This document shows, one piece after another, positions 46,498-56,316 of a stretch of 64,000 nt of DNA. The first letter of the stretch is position 1; each line of letters starts with the position of its first letter. This DNA comes from Acaryochloris sp. IP29b_bin.137. GTDB lineage: Bacteria > Cyanobacteriota > Cyanobacteriia > Thermosynechococcales > Thermosynechococcaceae. Location of the stretch: positions 24,001 through 88,000 of the forward strand of contig NZ_JANQOP010000103.1 of NCBI RefSeq assembly GCF_028285745.1. Reading direction: 5' to 3'. The notes beneath the pieces are model-generated. The model saw nothing but the letters and a program-made list of their open reading frames with translations, had not been told where the DNA came from and did no database searches. The position numbers were made by a program, and so were the translations under genes.

Positions 46498-47850
46498 TTA
46501 AGGGGTCAAAATTTTCAGACGTCGGTCAATTTTACAGGTGTGAGTTTGATCGGCACGGGCGGCAAACAGGGGATGCGCTTTGCGATAATCTGCGATCGCA
46601 GCCGGACGATTCCCATTTAAGACCTGAGCGCTGGCCCGATTAAAATAGGCCCGAGCATGCTCAGGATCGCGCTTGAGGATTTCGGAGTACTCCATAATCG
46701 CGCCCGGAAAATCGCCCAGGGCAAAGTAAGCATTCCCTTTGCCTAAATAAATCTCTGGGACATCGGTTTCCAGACGGAGGGCAGCTTGGAAATCGCTGAG
46801 GGCGGCTTGCTTCTTCCCCAACTGTAGATACGCATTGCCTCGATTATGGAGGGCAGCGGCATTCTGGGGGTCCTCCTCCAAGAGGGTATTGAAGGACGCG
46901 ATCGCTGCTTGCAATCGCATCTCTACCGTGGCATCCAACCCTTCTTGGAATTGATGATTGGAGGGAGTGGCCAATAAAAATTCTGCGTCCAGATAACTAA
47001 AATCAATTGGGCGAATCGTGGGTTTTGGGGCAGTGGAGCGAACCGAACCCTTAGGAGAACGGTCAGTAGAAACCTGAACATTGACCGTTGCAGTTGCTAA
47101 ATTTCTGGGGGAGTGTCGCTCTGTCGCCAGGGGCAGCAATGCCCCATCAAAGAGCAGATGTCTGAGGCAGGTCATTAACCCTAAGTACAGCATCCACACC
47201 CCTAAAAACGGTTGTTTCCCATACCAGATTACCCCTAAAGCAATCGCGCTACCCCCTGCAATGTAGGCACCATAAATATCATGGTCTGCAAGCGGATGTT
47301 GCTTCCGCGTCCACTCCCACTGGAGCCCCCTAAAGATATAGCCCCCATTCAGCGGAACGAGGGGAACAAGGGAAAAAATTGCCAGGACGAAGTTAAATTC
47401 CTTAATGTGATGGAGGGAAATAATTGCTATGCCCCCCCAATTGAGGGATAACGTGCTCAGCAAATTCAGCGAGGCGTACAAGATGAAGCTCACCAGTGAT
47501 CCAGCAAAGTAAACCTCCAACATTTGGAGGGGATGGGCAAAGGTTTGATCAGTTTTCGCCACTGAACCCAATCCCCGAAGATAAACCCCCTGTATGGGTA
47601 TTTGATAATGCTTGGCGGTCAAGGCTCGACTCATCTCATGAATGAAGATGCAGAAGGGGAGCGCTAAGCCGTCGATGAGACCGATGAGTAGCCCCATAGT
47701 GGGGTGAAACGTTTGACTCATCCAGGCCAAACAGAATGACCCCAGTGCAGTCGAAACCAAGCAGGTGAAATCAGCATAGAGGGGAATGCCTGCAACGGCT
47801 CCAATTCGCCAGGGGTGAATGAAAATTTGCAGGACTTTTGGGATGTTCAC
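46498..47850 (-). CDS. M50-like membrane protein with altered zinc site, fused to TPRs
   Basis: A 450-residue protein from GTG 47850. The N-terminal half has the site-2-protease fold pattern: membrane helices at about 28-48, 53-72, 110-135, 140-162 and 190-220. The zinc motif reads H71-E72-M-S-R75, not HExxH, and the second site reads LVPLNGGYIFRG, with Asn168 where the family has Asp. Three of the family's four key positions would be needed for zinc, so loss of two points to a pseudoprotease. From about 310 to 435 come three or four TPRs (ALHNRGNAYLQLGKKQAAL and repeats). It may hold or present a membrane partner without cleaving it. Confidence 0.75.
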   Translation of the reverse strand: MNIPKVLQIFIHPWRIGAVAGIPLYADFTCLVSTALGSFCLAWMSQTFHPTMGLLIGLIDGLALPFCIFIHEMSRALTAKHYQIPIQGVYLRGLGSVAKTDQTFAHPLQMLEVYFAGSLVSFILYASLNLLSTLSLNWGGIAIISLHHIKEFNFVLAIFSLVPLVPLNGGYIFRGLQWEWTRKQHPLADHDIYGAYIAGGSAIALGVIWYGKQPFLGVWMLYLGLMTCLRHLLFDGALLPLATERHSPRNLATATVNVQVSTDRSPKGSVRSTAPKPTIRPIDFSYLDAEFLLATPSNHQFQEGLDATVEMRLQAAIASFNTLLEEDPQNAAALHNRGNAYLQLGKKQAALSDFQAALRLETDVPEIYLGKGNAYFALGDFPGAIMEYSEILKRDPEHARAYFNRASAQVLNGNRPAAIADYRKAHPLFAARADQTHTCKIDRRLKILTP

Positions 47851-47962
47851 GCTGAGATAGGCTAGTAACTAAAGCAGCGATGCGCTGTATGCGATCGCTG
47901 GCGGGCAGGCATCAAAGACTTTAGGCCAACGGACGAGATTGTCTGGCTGATGCTGGATAGAC

Positions 47963-48286
47963 TTAATTGGCAGTCACAGCAAACTTTTGCTCAAATTCAT
48001 GGCGATCGGCACAAATTTTAAAAATTTGGTCCATTTTGGTTAATTCGAAAATGATACGCACCTGATCGTTCAGGGAGCATAGGAACATCTCGCCACCGCC
48101 AGCACGGACAGCTTTGAGCGTCGCCACTAATGCGCCAATGGCTGAACTGTTCATAAATGTCACGTCTTGTAAGTCTACAAGGATCGTTTTGACGCCTTCA
48201 GCCATCACATCAGTGATTTCACGGCGTAGTTGATTTGCACTGATCCCATCTAGTAGTTCGGTCGGTTGGACAACTTTATGGCTCAT
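47963..48286 (-). CDS. STAS-domain anti-sigma factor antagonist
   Basis: A 107-residue single STAS domain. The phosphorylation loop is VTFMNSSAIGALVA, with Ser47 or Ser48 as the kinase target, as in SpoIIAA/RsbV. Partner-switching proteins of this type bind anti-sigma kinases or other regulators. No kinase or phosphatase gene is next to it. It is divergent from ftsH with a 364-nt gap. Confidence 0.88.
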   Translation of the reverse strand: MSHKVVQPTELLDGISANQLRREITDVMAEGVKTILVDLQDVTFMNSSAIGALVATLKAVRAGGGEMFLCSLNDQVRIIFELTKMDQIFKICADRHEFEQKFAVTAN

Positions 48287-48650
48287 CGGTTGAACTCCTC
48301 GTTCAGTTCGGTATGGGTTTGGTTAGAACATGGGCAAGGCAATCTATTCGCCCATAACCCGCAAGCAGGCGTAGTATACTCAGAATTCCCTATTCTGAGG
48401 GTGAGGGAACATTTAGACCCAAATTTCAGACATAGCGGTAACCTACCCCCCCAAGAAAGCCCCCAGCACAAAGACTTAGGGGAAACTGAAGCTGTTTGAA
48501 TCTCCAAAAATGGAGCACCCAATATCCCTCGCTAGATTCTGAACAGTTGCTGACTAAATGACTTGTAAACTAGGCTTGAAGAGGCAGGATCAATTTACCT
48601 CAACTTAGGGTAAATATCGTCTCCCCAGAAATGTCAAAAGTTACACGAGT
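48287..48650. other. Intergenic region between STAS gene and ftsH
   Basis: Holds a perfect inverted repeat at 48379-48399 and otherwise no gene. A promoter for ftsH is expected in the last 100 nt, but no motif stands out. Confidence 0.5.
48379..48399. repeat. Perfect 8-bp inverted repeat upstream of ftsH
   Basis: CTCAGAAT-TCCCT-ATTCTGAG. An operator for one of the two divergent genes or a transcript hairpin; no T-run follows, so a terminator is unlikely. Confidence 0.5.
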
Positions 48651-50555
48651 ATGAACCACAATTTTGGTCACCGTCGATGGGTTGGGAAACTCTCTGCTCT
48701 GGCAGTTGGGCTTTTACTGTCCCAGTCTTTACCGGTTTTGGCCCAGTCCGATGAGGAGAAAGTCCCCTACAGCAAGTTTATTGAGTATGTAGAAACAGGC
48801 CAGCTTAAGACTGTAAAAATCTATGAAAAGCAAAAAATTGCTGAATTTAAGCTTAAGAAGCAACCAGATGAAGAGGCGTTTTCCAAAGTGGTTCTGTTCG
48901 ACAAGAACCCAGAACTGTATGGACTTTTAAGAGATAAAAAGGTTGATTTTGAGCAGGTCCCAGATCCTGGAGAGAACCCCTTGCTGGGGATTTTGACTCA
49001 GTTTTTCTTTATTATCGTTATCATCTTCCTGTTCCTTGTCTTTTTACGGCGCACCGCTGGCTCCAACAGTGGGCCTGGCCAAATCCTAAACTTTGGTAAA
49101 TCGAAGGCCCGGTTCCAGATGGAGTCAGAGACGGGGGTGACCTTTGTGGATGTGGCTGGCATCGAAGAAGCCAAAGAAGAGCTGCAAGAAGTGGTCACTT
49201 TTCTAAAACAACCGGAGCGTTTCACTGCCGTTGGGGCCAGAATTCCCAGGGGGGTGTTACTGATTGGTCCGCCCGGAACGGGGAAAACCTTACTTGCGAA
49301 AGCGATTTCAGGCGAGGCAGGGGTTCCCTTCTTCAGTATTTCAGGTTCAGAATTTGTCGAGATGTTTGTCGGCGTCGGTGCGTCCCGCGTTCGCGATCTG
49401 TTCAAGAAGGCTAAAGAAAATGCCCCTTGTCTGGTTTTTATTGATGAGATCGACGCTGTCGGACGTCAGCGGGGCGCTGGTATTGGTGGTGGCAACGACG
49501 AGCGGGAACAGACCCTCAATCAACTGCTGACTGAAATGGATGGGTTTGAAGGGAATACTGGCATTATTATCATTGCCGCCACAAACCGCCCGGATATCCT
49601 GGATTCTGCCTTACTGCGGCCCGGACGGTTTGATCGCCAAGTCACGGTTGATTTGCCTGCCTTCGAAGGTCGCCTGGGCATTCTTGAAGTCCATAGCCGA
49701 GAGAAGAAGATCGCCTCTCAAGTCTCCTTGGAAGCGATTGCTCGCCGTACACCTGGTTTCTCGGGTGCAGCATTGGCGAATCTCCTCAATGAAGCCGCTA
49801 TCCTAACGGCTCGACGCCGCAAAGATGCCATTACAGATTTAGAAGTAGATGATGCCATCGATCGCATCACCATCGGTTTAGCCATGGCCCCCCATGTAGA
49901 CAGCAAGAAGAAATGGTTGATTGCTTATCATGAGGTCGGTCATGCGTTACTAGCAACGCTATTAAAAGACGCTGACCCGCTCAATAAAGTGACTATCTTG
50001 CCTCGGTCTGGGGGGGTAGGTGGTTTTTCGCAACCTACCTACAATGAAGAACGTGTGGATAGTGGTCTTTATACCCGGGCGTGGCTCCTGGATCAAATCA
50101 CCATCTTTCTGGGGGGTCGTGCAGCCGAAGTAGAAGTCTTTGGCGATGCTGAAGTTACCGCTGGTGCCAGTGGTGACATCGAGCAAGTGGCCAATCTGAC
50201 CCGGCAAATGGTCACTCAGCTAGGGATGTCTGATCTGGGGTATGTAGCCCTTGAAAAAGGCAATGGTGGAGATGTCTTTTTAGGAGGAGAATGGGGCAAT
50301 CGGGCTGAGTACTCTCAAGAGATGGCTGTCCAAATTGACCGACAGGTTCGGGAAATTGTGATGTATTGCTATGAGACAGCTCGGCGAATGCTACGCGAAA
50401 ATCGCAGTTTAGTCGACAGGCTAGTGGAGGTCCTTCTTGAACGTGAAACCATTGATGGAGAAGAATTCCGGCAAATTGTCATAGAGTATGGTCAGACGGT
50501 CGATAAGAAACCTGTTTTGCCTGAACCACTGCCGTCCTTGCCTTTACTGTCCTAA
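48651..50555 (+). CDS. ftsH: ATP-dependent zinc metalloprotease FtsH
   Basis: Membrane AAA+ protease that removes damaged membrane proteins; in cyanobacteria it includes photosystem II D1 turnover. A hydrophobic N-terminal helix or signal (about 10-30), a lumenal domain (about 35-105) and a second helix (about 107-127) come first. The AAA module follows with Walker A GPPGTGKT at 206-213, Walker [11 protein letters not shown] and the SRH region [13 protein letters not shown]. The protease domain has HEVGH at 427-431. Length 634. Which of the four cyanobacterial FtsH types is not decided; the C-terminal half is rather divergent. It is the first gene of a likely four-gene run with the chelatase, cobA and pyrF. 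Confidence 0.94.
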   Translation: MNHNFGHRRWVGKLSALAVGLLLSQSLPVLAQSDEEKVPYSKFIEYVETGQLKTVKIYEKQKIAEFKLKKQPDEEAFSKVVLFDKNPELYGLLRDKKVDFEQVPDPGENPLLGILTQFFFIIVIIFLFLVFLRRTAGSNSGPGQILNFGKSKARFQMESETGVTFVDVAGIEEAKEELQEVVTFLKQPERFTAVGARIPRGVLLIGPPGTGKTLLAKAISGEAGVPFFSISGSEFVEMFVGVGASRVRDLFKKAKENAPCLVFIDEIDAVGRQRGAGIGGGNDEREQTLNQLLTEMDGFEGNTGIIIIAATNRPDILDSALLRPGRFDRQVTVDLPAFEGRLGILEVHSREKKIASQVSLEAIARRTPGFSGAALANLLNEAAILTARRRKDAITDLEVDDAIDRITIGLAMAPHVDSKKKWLIAYHEVGHALLATLLKDADPLNKVTILPRSGGVGGFSQPTYNEERVDSGLYTRAWLLDQITIFLGGRAAEVEVFGDAEVTAGASGDIEQVANLTRQMVTQLGMSDLGYVALEKGNGGDVFLGGEWGNRAEYSQEMAVQIDRQVREIVMYCYETARRMLRENRSLVDRLVEVLLERETIDGEEFRQIVIEYGQTVDKKPVLPEPLPSLPLLS

Positions 50556-50591
50556 GGCCTCAAACCAGTTGTTGCGTTGGTCCTTTAAGGG

Positions 50592-51320
50592 GTGAGTTCT
50601 TCCACTGCTTACGTGTTGGTGGCCCATGGGAGTCGTGATCCGCGATCGCAATCGTCGTTGCATCAGTTAGGCCAATGGGTTCAAGCGGCCTTAGAGTCTC
50701 AGAGCGGGGATTCACAGTGGGTGAAAACCGCAACCCTGGAGTTTGGGTCGGTTCCCCTCACCCAGCGAATTTGTGGCTGGGGCCAAGCTTTGCACCAACA
50801 GCAAATTCACCAATTGGTCATTGTGCCGTTATTTTTGCTGCCTGGAACTCATGTCAGCGTGGATATCCCCAAGGTCGTGGCTACGGCACAACCCTTTTTA
50901 CCAAAGTCGATGACGATTGAGGTGAGATCGCATCTCGGTCACCATCCTGAAATGGCTCAAATCTTACGGACCTCCATGTCCACAGAAGATCTGGATCGTT
51001 GGATTCTCCTTTCCCATGGCAGTCGCTACCCGGGGGGGAACCAACCGATTGAAGCCCTGGCTAAACAGCTAAACGCTACGCCAGCCTTTTGGTCAGTCCA
51101 CCCGAGTTTGCGGCAAACCCTGGCCCGGGTAGCCAATCAACCGGGGTTAAAAGTAGGTATCAAACCCTATTTTCTGTTTACAGGCAGTATCATAGACACC
51201 ATTTCCCAGGAAGTGGATCAGCTAAAATGTGATTTTAAGCACATAAATTTAACTTTTTCTTCACCTTTAGAACCAAGTGCGCAACTCGTTCGTTTAATTT
51301 TTGATTTAATAACTGCCTGA
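50592..51320 (+). CDS. Sirohydrochlorin chelatase (CbiX/SirB type)
   Basis: Inserts iron (for sirohaem) or cobalt (for B12) into sirohydrochlorin. The 242-residue protein has two chelatase half-domains: the first with AHGSRDPRSQ (His12) and VVPLFLLPGTHVSVDIP, the second with LLSHGSRYPGGN near 140 and GIKPYFLFTG. Two-domain forms resemble CbiXL/SirB. GTG start at 50592. cobA follows after 28 nt, so together they turn uroporphyrinogen III into metallated precorrin-2 derivatives. Metal specificity is not readable. Confidence 0.87.
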   Translation: MSSSTAYVLVAHGSRDPRSQSSLHQLGQWVQAALESQSGDSQWVKTATLEFGSVPLTQRICGWGQALHQQQIHQLVIVPLFLLPGTHVSVDIPKVVATAQPFLPKSMTIEVRSHLGHHPEMAQILRTSMSTEDLDRWILLSHGSRYPGGNQPIEALAKQLNATPAFWSVHPSLRQTLARVANQPGLKVGIKPYFLFTGSIIDTISQEVDQLKCDFKHINLTFSSPLEPSAQLVRLIFDLITA

Positions 51321-51348
51321 TAGTGTTTCCTTGTGATTCAGGTTATCT

Positions 51349-52146
51349 ATGACCGTTGATTCTGCCCCAGCGTCAGCCGACTGCCTCGGAAAAGTTTACC
51401 TTGTGGGCGCGGGTCCGGGCGATCCGGGTTTGCTAACCCTCAAAGGGAAGACCCTCTTAGAATGTGCGGATGTGGTGGTTTACGATGCCCTCGTAAGTTC
51501 CGAGATCCTAGCCATGATTGGTGAACAAGCCGAGCAAATCCATGCGGGTAAACGTCGAGGTCATCATTCTTTACTGCAAGCAGAAACGACTCAATTACTG
51601 ATTGATAAAGCCCAAACCCAAGCCGTTGTGGTTCGACTCAAGGGGGGGGATCCTTTCGTGTTTGGCCGGGGTGGAGAAGAGATGGAAGATCTCATCCGAG
51701 CTGGGGTTTCCGTTGAGATTATTCCTGGGATTACGGCGGGAATTGCCGCACCTGCCTATGCCGGAATTCCAGTCACCCATCGCCACTACAGTTCTTCCGT
51801 AACCTTTGTGACCGGGCATGAGCCGGTCGATAAATATCGGCCTCGGGTCAATTGGCGGGCTATGGCGGAGGCGTCAGAAACGCTGGTGATTTATATGGGG
51901 GTGTACAATTTGCCTCATATTTTGTCTGAACTCCAAGCAGCGGGGAAAGATCCTGAGACCCCCATTGCCTTAGTCCGCTGGGGCACACGGCCTGATCAAG
52001 CAGAACTGGTGGGTACGCTAGCCGACATTTTGGCCCAAATGGAAGCCACCCAATTTGAGGCGCCAGCCGTGGCAGTGATTGGCAATGTCGTTAATCTACA
52101 CCATTTGCTAGCCGAGAGTCGCCCAAAACTAATGCCTAGGCAGTAG
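51349..52146 (+). CDS. cobA: Uroporphyrinogen-III C-methyltransferase
   Basis: Adds two methyl groups from SAM to uroporphyrinogen III, giving precorrin-2, the branch toward sirohaem and cobalamin. Motifs: VYLVGAGPGDPGLLTLKG near the N-terminus, VVRLKGGDPFVFGRGGEE near 95-112, VEIIPGITAGIAAPAYAGIP and a late IALVRWGTRPDQ. It is the stand-alone 265-residue form, not fused to a dehydrogenase/ferrochelatase as in CysG. It pairs with the upstream chelatase. Confidence 0.94.
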   Translation: MTVDSAPASADCLGKVYLVGAGPGDPGLLTLKGKTLLECADVVVYDALVSSEILAMIGEQAEQIHAGKRRGHHSLLQAETTQLLIDKAQTQAVVVRLKGGDPFVFGRGGEEMEDLIRAGVSVEIIPGITAGIAAPAYAGIPVTHRHYSSSVTFVTGHEPVDKYRPRVNWRAMAEASETLVIYMGVYNLPHILSELQAAGKDPETPIALVRWGTRPDQAELVGTLADILAQMEATQFEAPAVAVIGNVVNLHHLLAESRPKLMPRQ

Positions 52147-52179
52147 AGTATTAAACGACCGCTATTGCAGGCTGCTGTC

Positions 52180-52896
52180 GTGACTTTTGCTCAACGGATT
52201 ATTGTGCCTCTGGATGTATCGTCAGAGGTAGATGCGATCGCACTGATCGATCAAATTCCTCAGGTTCAGTTTTGGAAAGTGGGCTTAGAACTATTTGTAA
52301 GCTGTGGTCCCAGCATTCTAGAACAGCTTAAGCGACGGCAAAAGCGCATTTTTTTAGACCTAAAGTTTCACGATATTCCCAATACCGTAGCGGGCGCTTG
52401 TCGGGCCGCTGCCGCCTATGGGGTCGATTTGGTAACGATTCATGCCACAGCAGGCCGCCCTGCCCTCACTGCTGCGCATCAGGCGTTGCAAGAGGGAGCT
52501 CAGACCACTCAAACCCTGCCCCCGAAGCTGATCGCGATTACGGTGCTCACCAGCCTCTCCCTGCGAGAACTGGCTTTAGATCTAAAGATCCCTTTAGAGC
52601 TGCCTGAATATGCCTTGCAAATGGGATTGCTAGCCCAGGCAGTGGGGCTAGAAGGCGTTGTCTGTTCTCCCCAGGAAGCAGCTCAAGTGCGTCAAGTCTG
52701 TGGAGATGACTTCTTGATTGTCTGTCCAGGGGTCCGACCTCAAGGGACTCAAATGGGGGATCAAAAGCGGGCAATGACCCCGGCTGCGGCCCTCCAAGCA
52801 GGCGCAAATTATCTGGTTATTGGTCGTCCGATTACGGCTGCAGCGGATCCTCAACAAGCCTTTGGCAATATCTGTGCTGAGCTGGAGCAAGGCTGA
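52180..52896 (+). CDS. pyrF: Orotidine 5'-phosphate decarboxylase
   Basis: The final step of UMP synthesis. The catalytic Lys-Asp cluster is in [23 protein letters not shown] and [15 protein letters not shown] bind the substrate. GTG 52180 gives 238 residues and starts just before RIIVPLDV; a TTG at 52165 would add five. A TAGAGTATTAAAC element lies 24-36 nt upstream. Confidence 0.93.
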   Translation: MTFAQRIIVPLDVSSEVDAIALIDQIPQVQFWKVGLELFVSCGPSILEQLKRRQKRIFLDLKFHDIPNTVAGACRAAAAYGVDLVTIHATAGRPALTAAHQALQEGAQTTQTLPPKLIAITVLTSLSLRELALDLKIPLELPEYALQMGLLAQAVGLEGVVCSPQEAAQVRQVCGDDFLIVCPGVRPQGTQMGDQKRAMTPAAALQAGANYLVIGRPITAAADPQQAFGNICAELEQG

Positions 52897-53154
52897 GTTG
52901 GGGCCAGAAGAGCAGGACACAATGAATTAAACAGGCTGACTTTGGGGAAGCTGACAGCCCTTCTTGGCAGCATTGCGAGAGGGTGTAGCCCTTATCTCTT
53001 GGAGGCGTGGTAGGCCGTTTGGGGCAACATCACAGTTAATCGACGGGGGCACATTCAACCCTTGCAACTTGTTTTCAAAAAAATAACTGGATAAGTACAG
53101 CAGTACAATCGATCCATTCACAGACGGTTAGACGATTGGACGGAAAGTAACCTT

Positions 53155-54111
53155 ATGAAACCCTATCGACCTAGCAACACAGTGCCTGGAACAGGATGGG
53201 TATGGCTACTGGCGCTCTCAACTCTGGGAGGGGTAGTCGTAGGGGGTGCGATCGCATTTATCGCCCGTTGGCTTTATTTGTTGCTGATCTTTCCAGCCCT
53301 GATGGGGTTTACAAGTGGCGGAAGCACTGCCATTGCCATTAAGAGAGGCAAAGTTCGAAATCCATGGGTCGGTTTACTATTTGGGTTGCTGACAGGCTTG
53401 ATCACCTATGGGTCCTATCAGGGGGGGGAATACTTCTTCACCCAGCAGTCCTTTGCCAAACAGATTGAGGCAGAGTTTGGGCAAGACATAGATCCAGCGG
53501 AGGCAAACGCTCTGATAGATGCTTTTTGGCAGGAACAAACCGGATCATCCGGCTTTTTGGGATATCTCAAATATGCTGCCAAACAGGGAATTAGCATCGG
53601 TCGCGTCGGTAGCAGTGGTGATGGTCTCCCCCTAAATGAAACGTTTACCTGGCTATATTGGCTGATTGAGTTAGCCATTATCGAAGCCATCAGTTTAGCC
53701 ATAGCGAAGCCTGCAGCTGAGGAACCGTTTTGCGAGACCTGCGAACAGTGGTACGCCCAGGGCCAAAGGATAGGTACGGTCGCAGACGATCGATCTGAGA
53801 TTTTCCTCAATACGGTACAGGCCGATCAGATGGTCCAAGCCGCAACCTATATACAGGCGAAGACGGTCGCGCACCCCCGTTTAGAAGTTGACCTCCGTCA
53901 GTGTTCAGGATGCGACCGGGGAGAAGTTGCCCTTGAGGTTCAACGCTATTCTGAGAATAAAGAAGGGGAAGGTAAACGCTCTCAAGTCTTAATGGGAATG
54001 TTATCCCATCGCCAATCTTTACAGTTGTCTGAGGCCGTTTCCGCTTCATCAGAGTCTGACCATAAACCTGAATCAGATGCGAATGAATCAGATGCCAGTC
54101 AGGAAGGCTAG
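53155..54111 (+). CDS. Membrane protein with paired CxxC motifs
   Basis: A 318-residue protein of no recognised family. Two or three membrane helices occupy about 15-90 and a further hydrophobic segment about 167-187. The remaining part contains CETC (about 194-197) and CSGC (about 246-249), two CxxC pairs that could bind one zinc, followed by a Ser/Glu-rich disordered tail. The overall plan (membrane domain plus cytosolic zinc site) fits a sensor or scaffold, but this is inference. A 26-nt gap separates it from the sugar kinase gene in the same direction. Confidence 0.7.
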   Translation: MKPYRPSNTVPGTGWVWLLALSTLGGVVVGGAIAFIARWLYLLLIFPALMGFTSGGSTAIAIKRGKVRNPWVGLLFGLLTGLITYGSYQGGEYFFTQQSFAKQIEAEFGQDIDPAEANALIDAFWQEQTGSSGFLGYLKYAAKQGISIGRVGSSGDGLPLNETFTWLYWLIELAIIEAISLAIAKPAAEEPFCETCEQWYAQGQRIGTVADDRSEIFLNTVQADQMVQAATYIQAKTVAHPRLEVDLRQCSGCDRGEVALEVQRYSENKEGEGKRSQVLMGMLSHRQSLQLSEAVSASSESDHKPESDANESDASQEG

Positions 54112-54137
54112 ATGTCACGCGATGCGAAGCGGGACCT

Positions 54138-55448
54138 ATGAATTATTCCTTAGGGATTGATTTTGGCACATCGGGTGCCCGAGCGATTGTCATTGATCAG
54201 CATGACAGCGTCTTAGCAGAAGAGAGTTGTGCGCTTTCTGAAATGTCTCCAGCAGAGCGCACGGGCCATTGGCAAAATACCCTATGGGAATTAATCGGTG
54301 GGATATCTGCAGATGTGCGATCGCACCTAAAAGCCATTGCCATTAACGGTACCTCCTCCACCATTTTGCTCTGTAGCGCTGACGGCACGCCCCTTTATCC
54401 ACCGCAGATGTATAACGATACCTGTGATCCAGCCAGTTTAGAGTTGCTGGCCACTTTGGCTCCTGCGGGTCATCCCGTACTCAGTGCTAGCTCTAGTTTG
54501 GCGAAATTGCTGGGGATGAGTCGATCGGTAGATATGGCCCCTGTACGCTATCTAATGCATCAGGCTGATTGGCTGGCCGGGTTACTTCATGGTCGCTGGG
54601 GTCTGAGTGATGAACACAACAGTTTGAAATTGGGATATGATCCGGCGATGACCGTTGCTTGCTGTCCGAAGGATATAGGCCGCTCTTCGAGCATCGCAGC
54701 CTATCCCGATTGGTTTCAACAACCACCCCTCAATCAGCTTCTCCCCCTGCTCCCCCAAGTCCTCAAACCGGGTTCAAGAATTGCTACCATTCAAGCGCAT
54801 CTCGTCGATCGCTTTGGCATCCCTTCAGAGTGCCAAATTTGTGCTGGCACCACGGATAGCATTGCTGCTTTTATCGCCAGTGGTGCCGACCAACCGGGTA
54901 TGGCTGTCACATCCTTAGGCTCTACCCTTGTCCTCAAACTGTTAAGTCCGACTCGTATCGATCAGGCAGACTACGGCATCTATAGCCATCGCTTTGGAAA
55001 TTACTGGTTGGTCGGTGGCGCATCCAATACGGGTGGAGCGGTGCTTCAGTCTTTTTTTTCCACAGCAGAACTCGTGGAACTCAGCCAACAGATAGACCCT
55101 AGCCAGCCGAGTCCCTTGAATTACTACCCGCTTTTAAAACCCGGAGAACGATTTCCCCTTAACGATCCCCATATGCAGCCGCGACTCACTCCTCGCCCAG
55201 AAGATCCAGCGGAATTTTTACAGGGTCTACTCGAAAGCTTGGCCCGGATCGAAGCCCAGGGCTATCATCTATTGCAAGCGCATGGCGCTCCTTCGCTGCA
55301 GACCGTGTATACGGCGGGTGGGGGTGCTCAAAATTCTGTCTGGCAAACGATTCGTCAACGCCATCTTCAGGTTCCTGTCTATGCCGCCCAACATCAACAA
55401 GCCGCCTACGGTTCTGCCCGACTTGCAGCCCAAGGATCACCGCTATGA
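54138..55448 (+). CDS. FGGY-family sugar kinase (probable D-ribulose kinase)
   Basis: A 436-residue ATP-dependent sugar kinase. The N-terminal ATP/sugar-binding segment is GIDFGTSGARAIVID (5-19). IAINGTSSTILL, AGTTDSIAAFIASG and TSLGSTLVLKLL follow, with the second-domain phosphate loop GGASNTGGAVLQ. The short length and NTGGAVL resemble the cyanobacterial/plant D-ribulose kinases (Synechococcus enzyme and plant XK1) more than bacterial xylulokinase. It overlaps the 2OG oxygenase gene by 4 nt (ATGA). Confidence 0.82.
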   Translation: MNYSLGIDFGTSGARAIVIDQHDSVLAEESCALSEMSPAERTGHWQNTLWELIGGISADVRSHLKAIAINGTSSTILLCSADGTPLYPPQMYNDTCDPASLELLATLAPAGHPVLSASSSLAKLLGMSRSVDMAPVRYLMHQADWLAGLLHGRWGLSDEHNSLKLGYDPAMTVACCPKDIGRSSSIAAYPDWFQQPPLNQLLPLLPQVLKPGSRIATIQAHLVDRFGIPSECQICAGTTDSIAAFIASGADQPGMAVTSLGSTLVLKLLSPTRIDQADYGIYSHRFGNYWLVGGASNTGGAVLQSFFSTAELVELSQQIDPSQPSPLNYYPLLKPGERFPLNDPHMQPRLTPRPEDPAEFLQGLLESLARIEAQGYHLLQAHGAPSLQTVYTAGGGAQNSVWQTIRQRHLQVPVYAAQHQQAAYGSARLAAQGSPL

Positions 55449-56287
55449 TTAACGCTTTACCCACCCTGGACTATCGTTCTGTCGATGCTTCCCAAGCGGT
55501 TGCTCAGTCACTACAGCAGTCCGGGTTTGCTGTTCTTCGTCATAGTCCGATTGATCCGGCATTAGTGGCACAGACGTATCAAGACTGGCAAGCCTTTTTT
55601 GAGGGCGATGATAAAGTTCAATATACCTTTGACCCCAAAATCCAAGCAGGTTATTTCCCATTTCAAACGGAGCAGGCCAAAGGGCATTCCACCCCTGACC
55701 TCAAAGAGTTTTTTCATATCTATGAAGGACATCCGCTCCCCAAAGGGATAGGGAATGCCACTTGGGAGTTATTTAACCAACTACAGCACTTGGCAATAGA
55801 GTTGCTGGAGTGGGTCGAAGTTCAAGCACCGCCCAGCATTCGCTTACGCTTTACAGAGCCCTTAGGGGCCATGATTGCCAATAGCAAAGAAACGCTGTTT
55901 CGATTGCTTCACTATCCGCCATTATCTGATGAGATTCCGCCAGGTTCAGTTCGCGCAGCCGCCCATGAAGATATCAACTTGATTACGCTGCTGCCTGCAG
56001 CGACAAGCATGGGTCTAGAGTTGTTAGATGCTGAGGGGCAGTGGCAGTCCGTGAATTGCGATCGCGGCGATATTGTGGTCAACGTTGGGGATATGCTGCA
56101 GCTCGCCAGCCAAGGCTTTTACCGCTCCACCACCCATCGCGTGGTTAATCCTGATGGTCCGGCTCGGTATCAATCTCGCTTATCCATGCCCCTGTTTTTG
56201 CATCCTCGGCCTGAAGTCATACTCGCAGAGGGTAAAACAGCCCGACAATACCTGCAAGAACGGTTACGGGAAATTGGCTTAGTCTGA
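55445..56287 (+). CDS. 2-oxoglutarate/Fe(II)-dependent oxygenase, isopenicillin-N-synthase-like
   Basis: A 280-residue non-haem iron oxygenase. The facial triad is His174 and Asp176 (AAHEDINLIT) with His231 (STTHRVVNP); the 2-oxoglutarate salt bridge is the RLS motif at Arg245/Ser247. The family includes plant-type dioxygenases and IPNS; the substrate is unknown. The ATG overlaps the stop of the sugar kinase, so a shared pathway is suggested, perhaps oxidation of a sugar or nucleoside-related compound, but nothing in the sequence names it. Confidence 0.87.
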   Translation: MINALPTLDYRSVDASQAVAQSLQQSGFAVLRHSPIDPALVAQTYQDWQAFFEGDDKVQYTFDPKIQAGYFPFQTEQAKGHSTPDLKEFFHIYEGHPLPKGIGNATWELFNQLQHLAIELLEWVEVQAPPSIRLRFTEPLGAMIANSKETLFRLLHYPPLSDEIPPGSVRAAAHEDINLITLLPAATSMGLELLDAEGQWQSVNCDRGDIVVNVGDMLQLASQGFYRSTTHRVVNPDGPARYQSRLSMPLFLHPRPEVILAEGKTARQYLQERLREIGLV

Positions 56288-56316
56288 GGACTTTATACCT
56301 ACTCAATGGGGGAGGA

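Noticed and set aside
52927-53121. 64-residue minus-strand frame after pyrF
   Set aside because: No ribosome site or recognisable motif, and it sits in a gap where non-coding sequence is expected.
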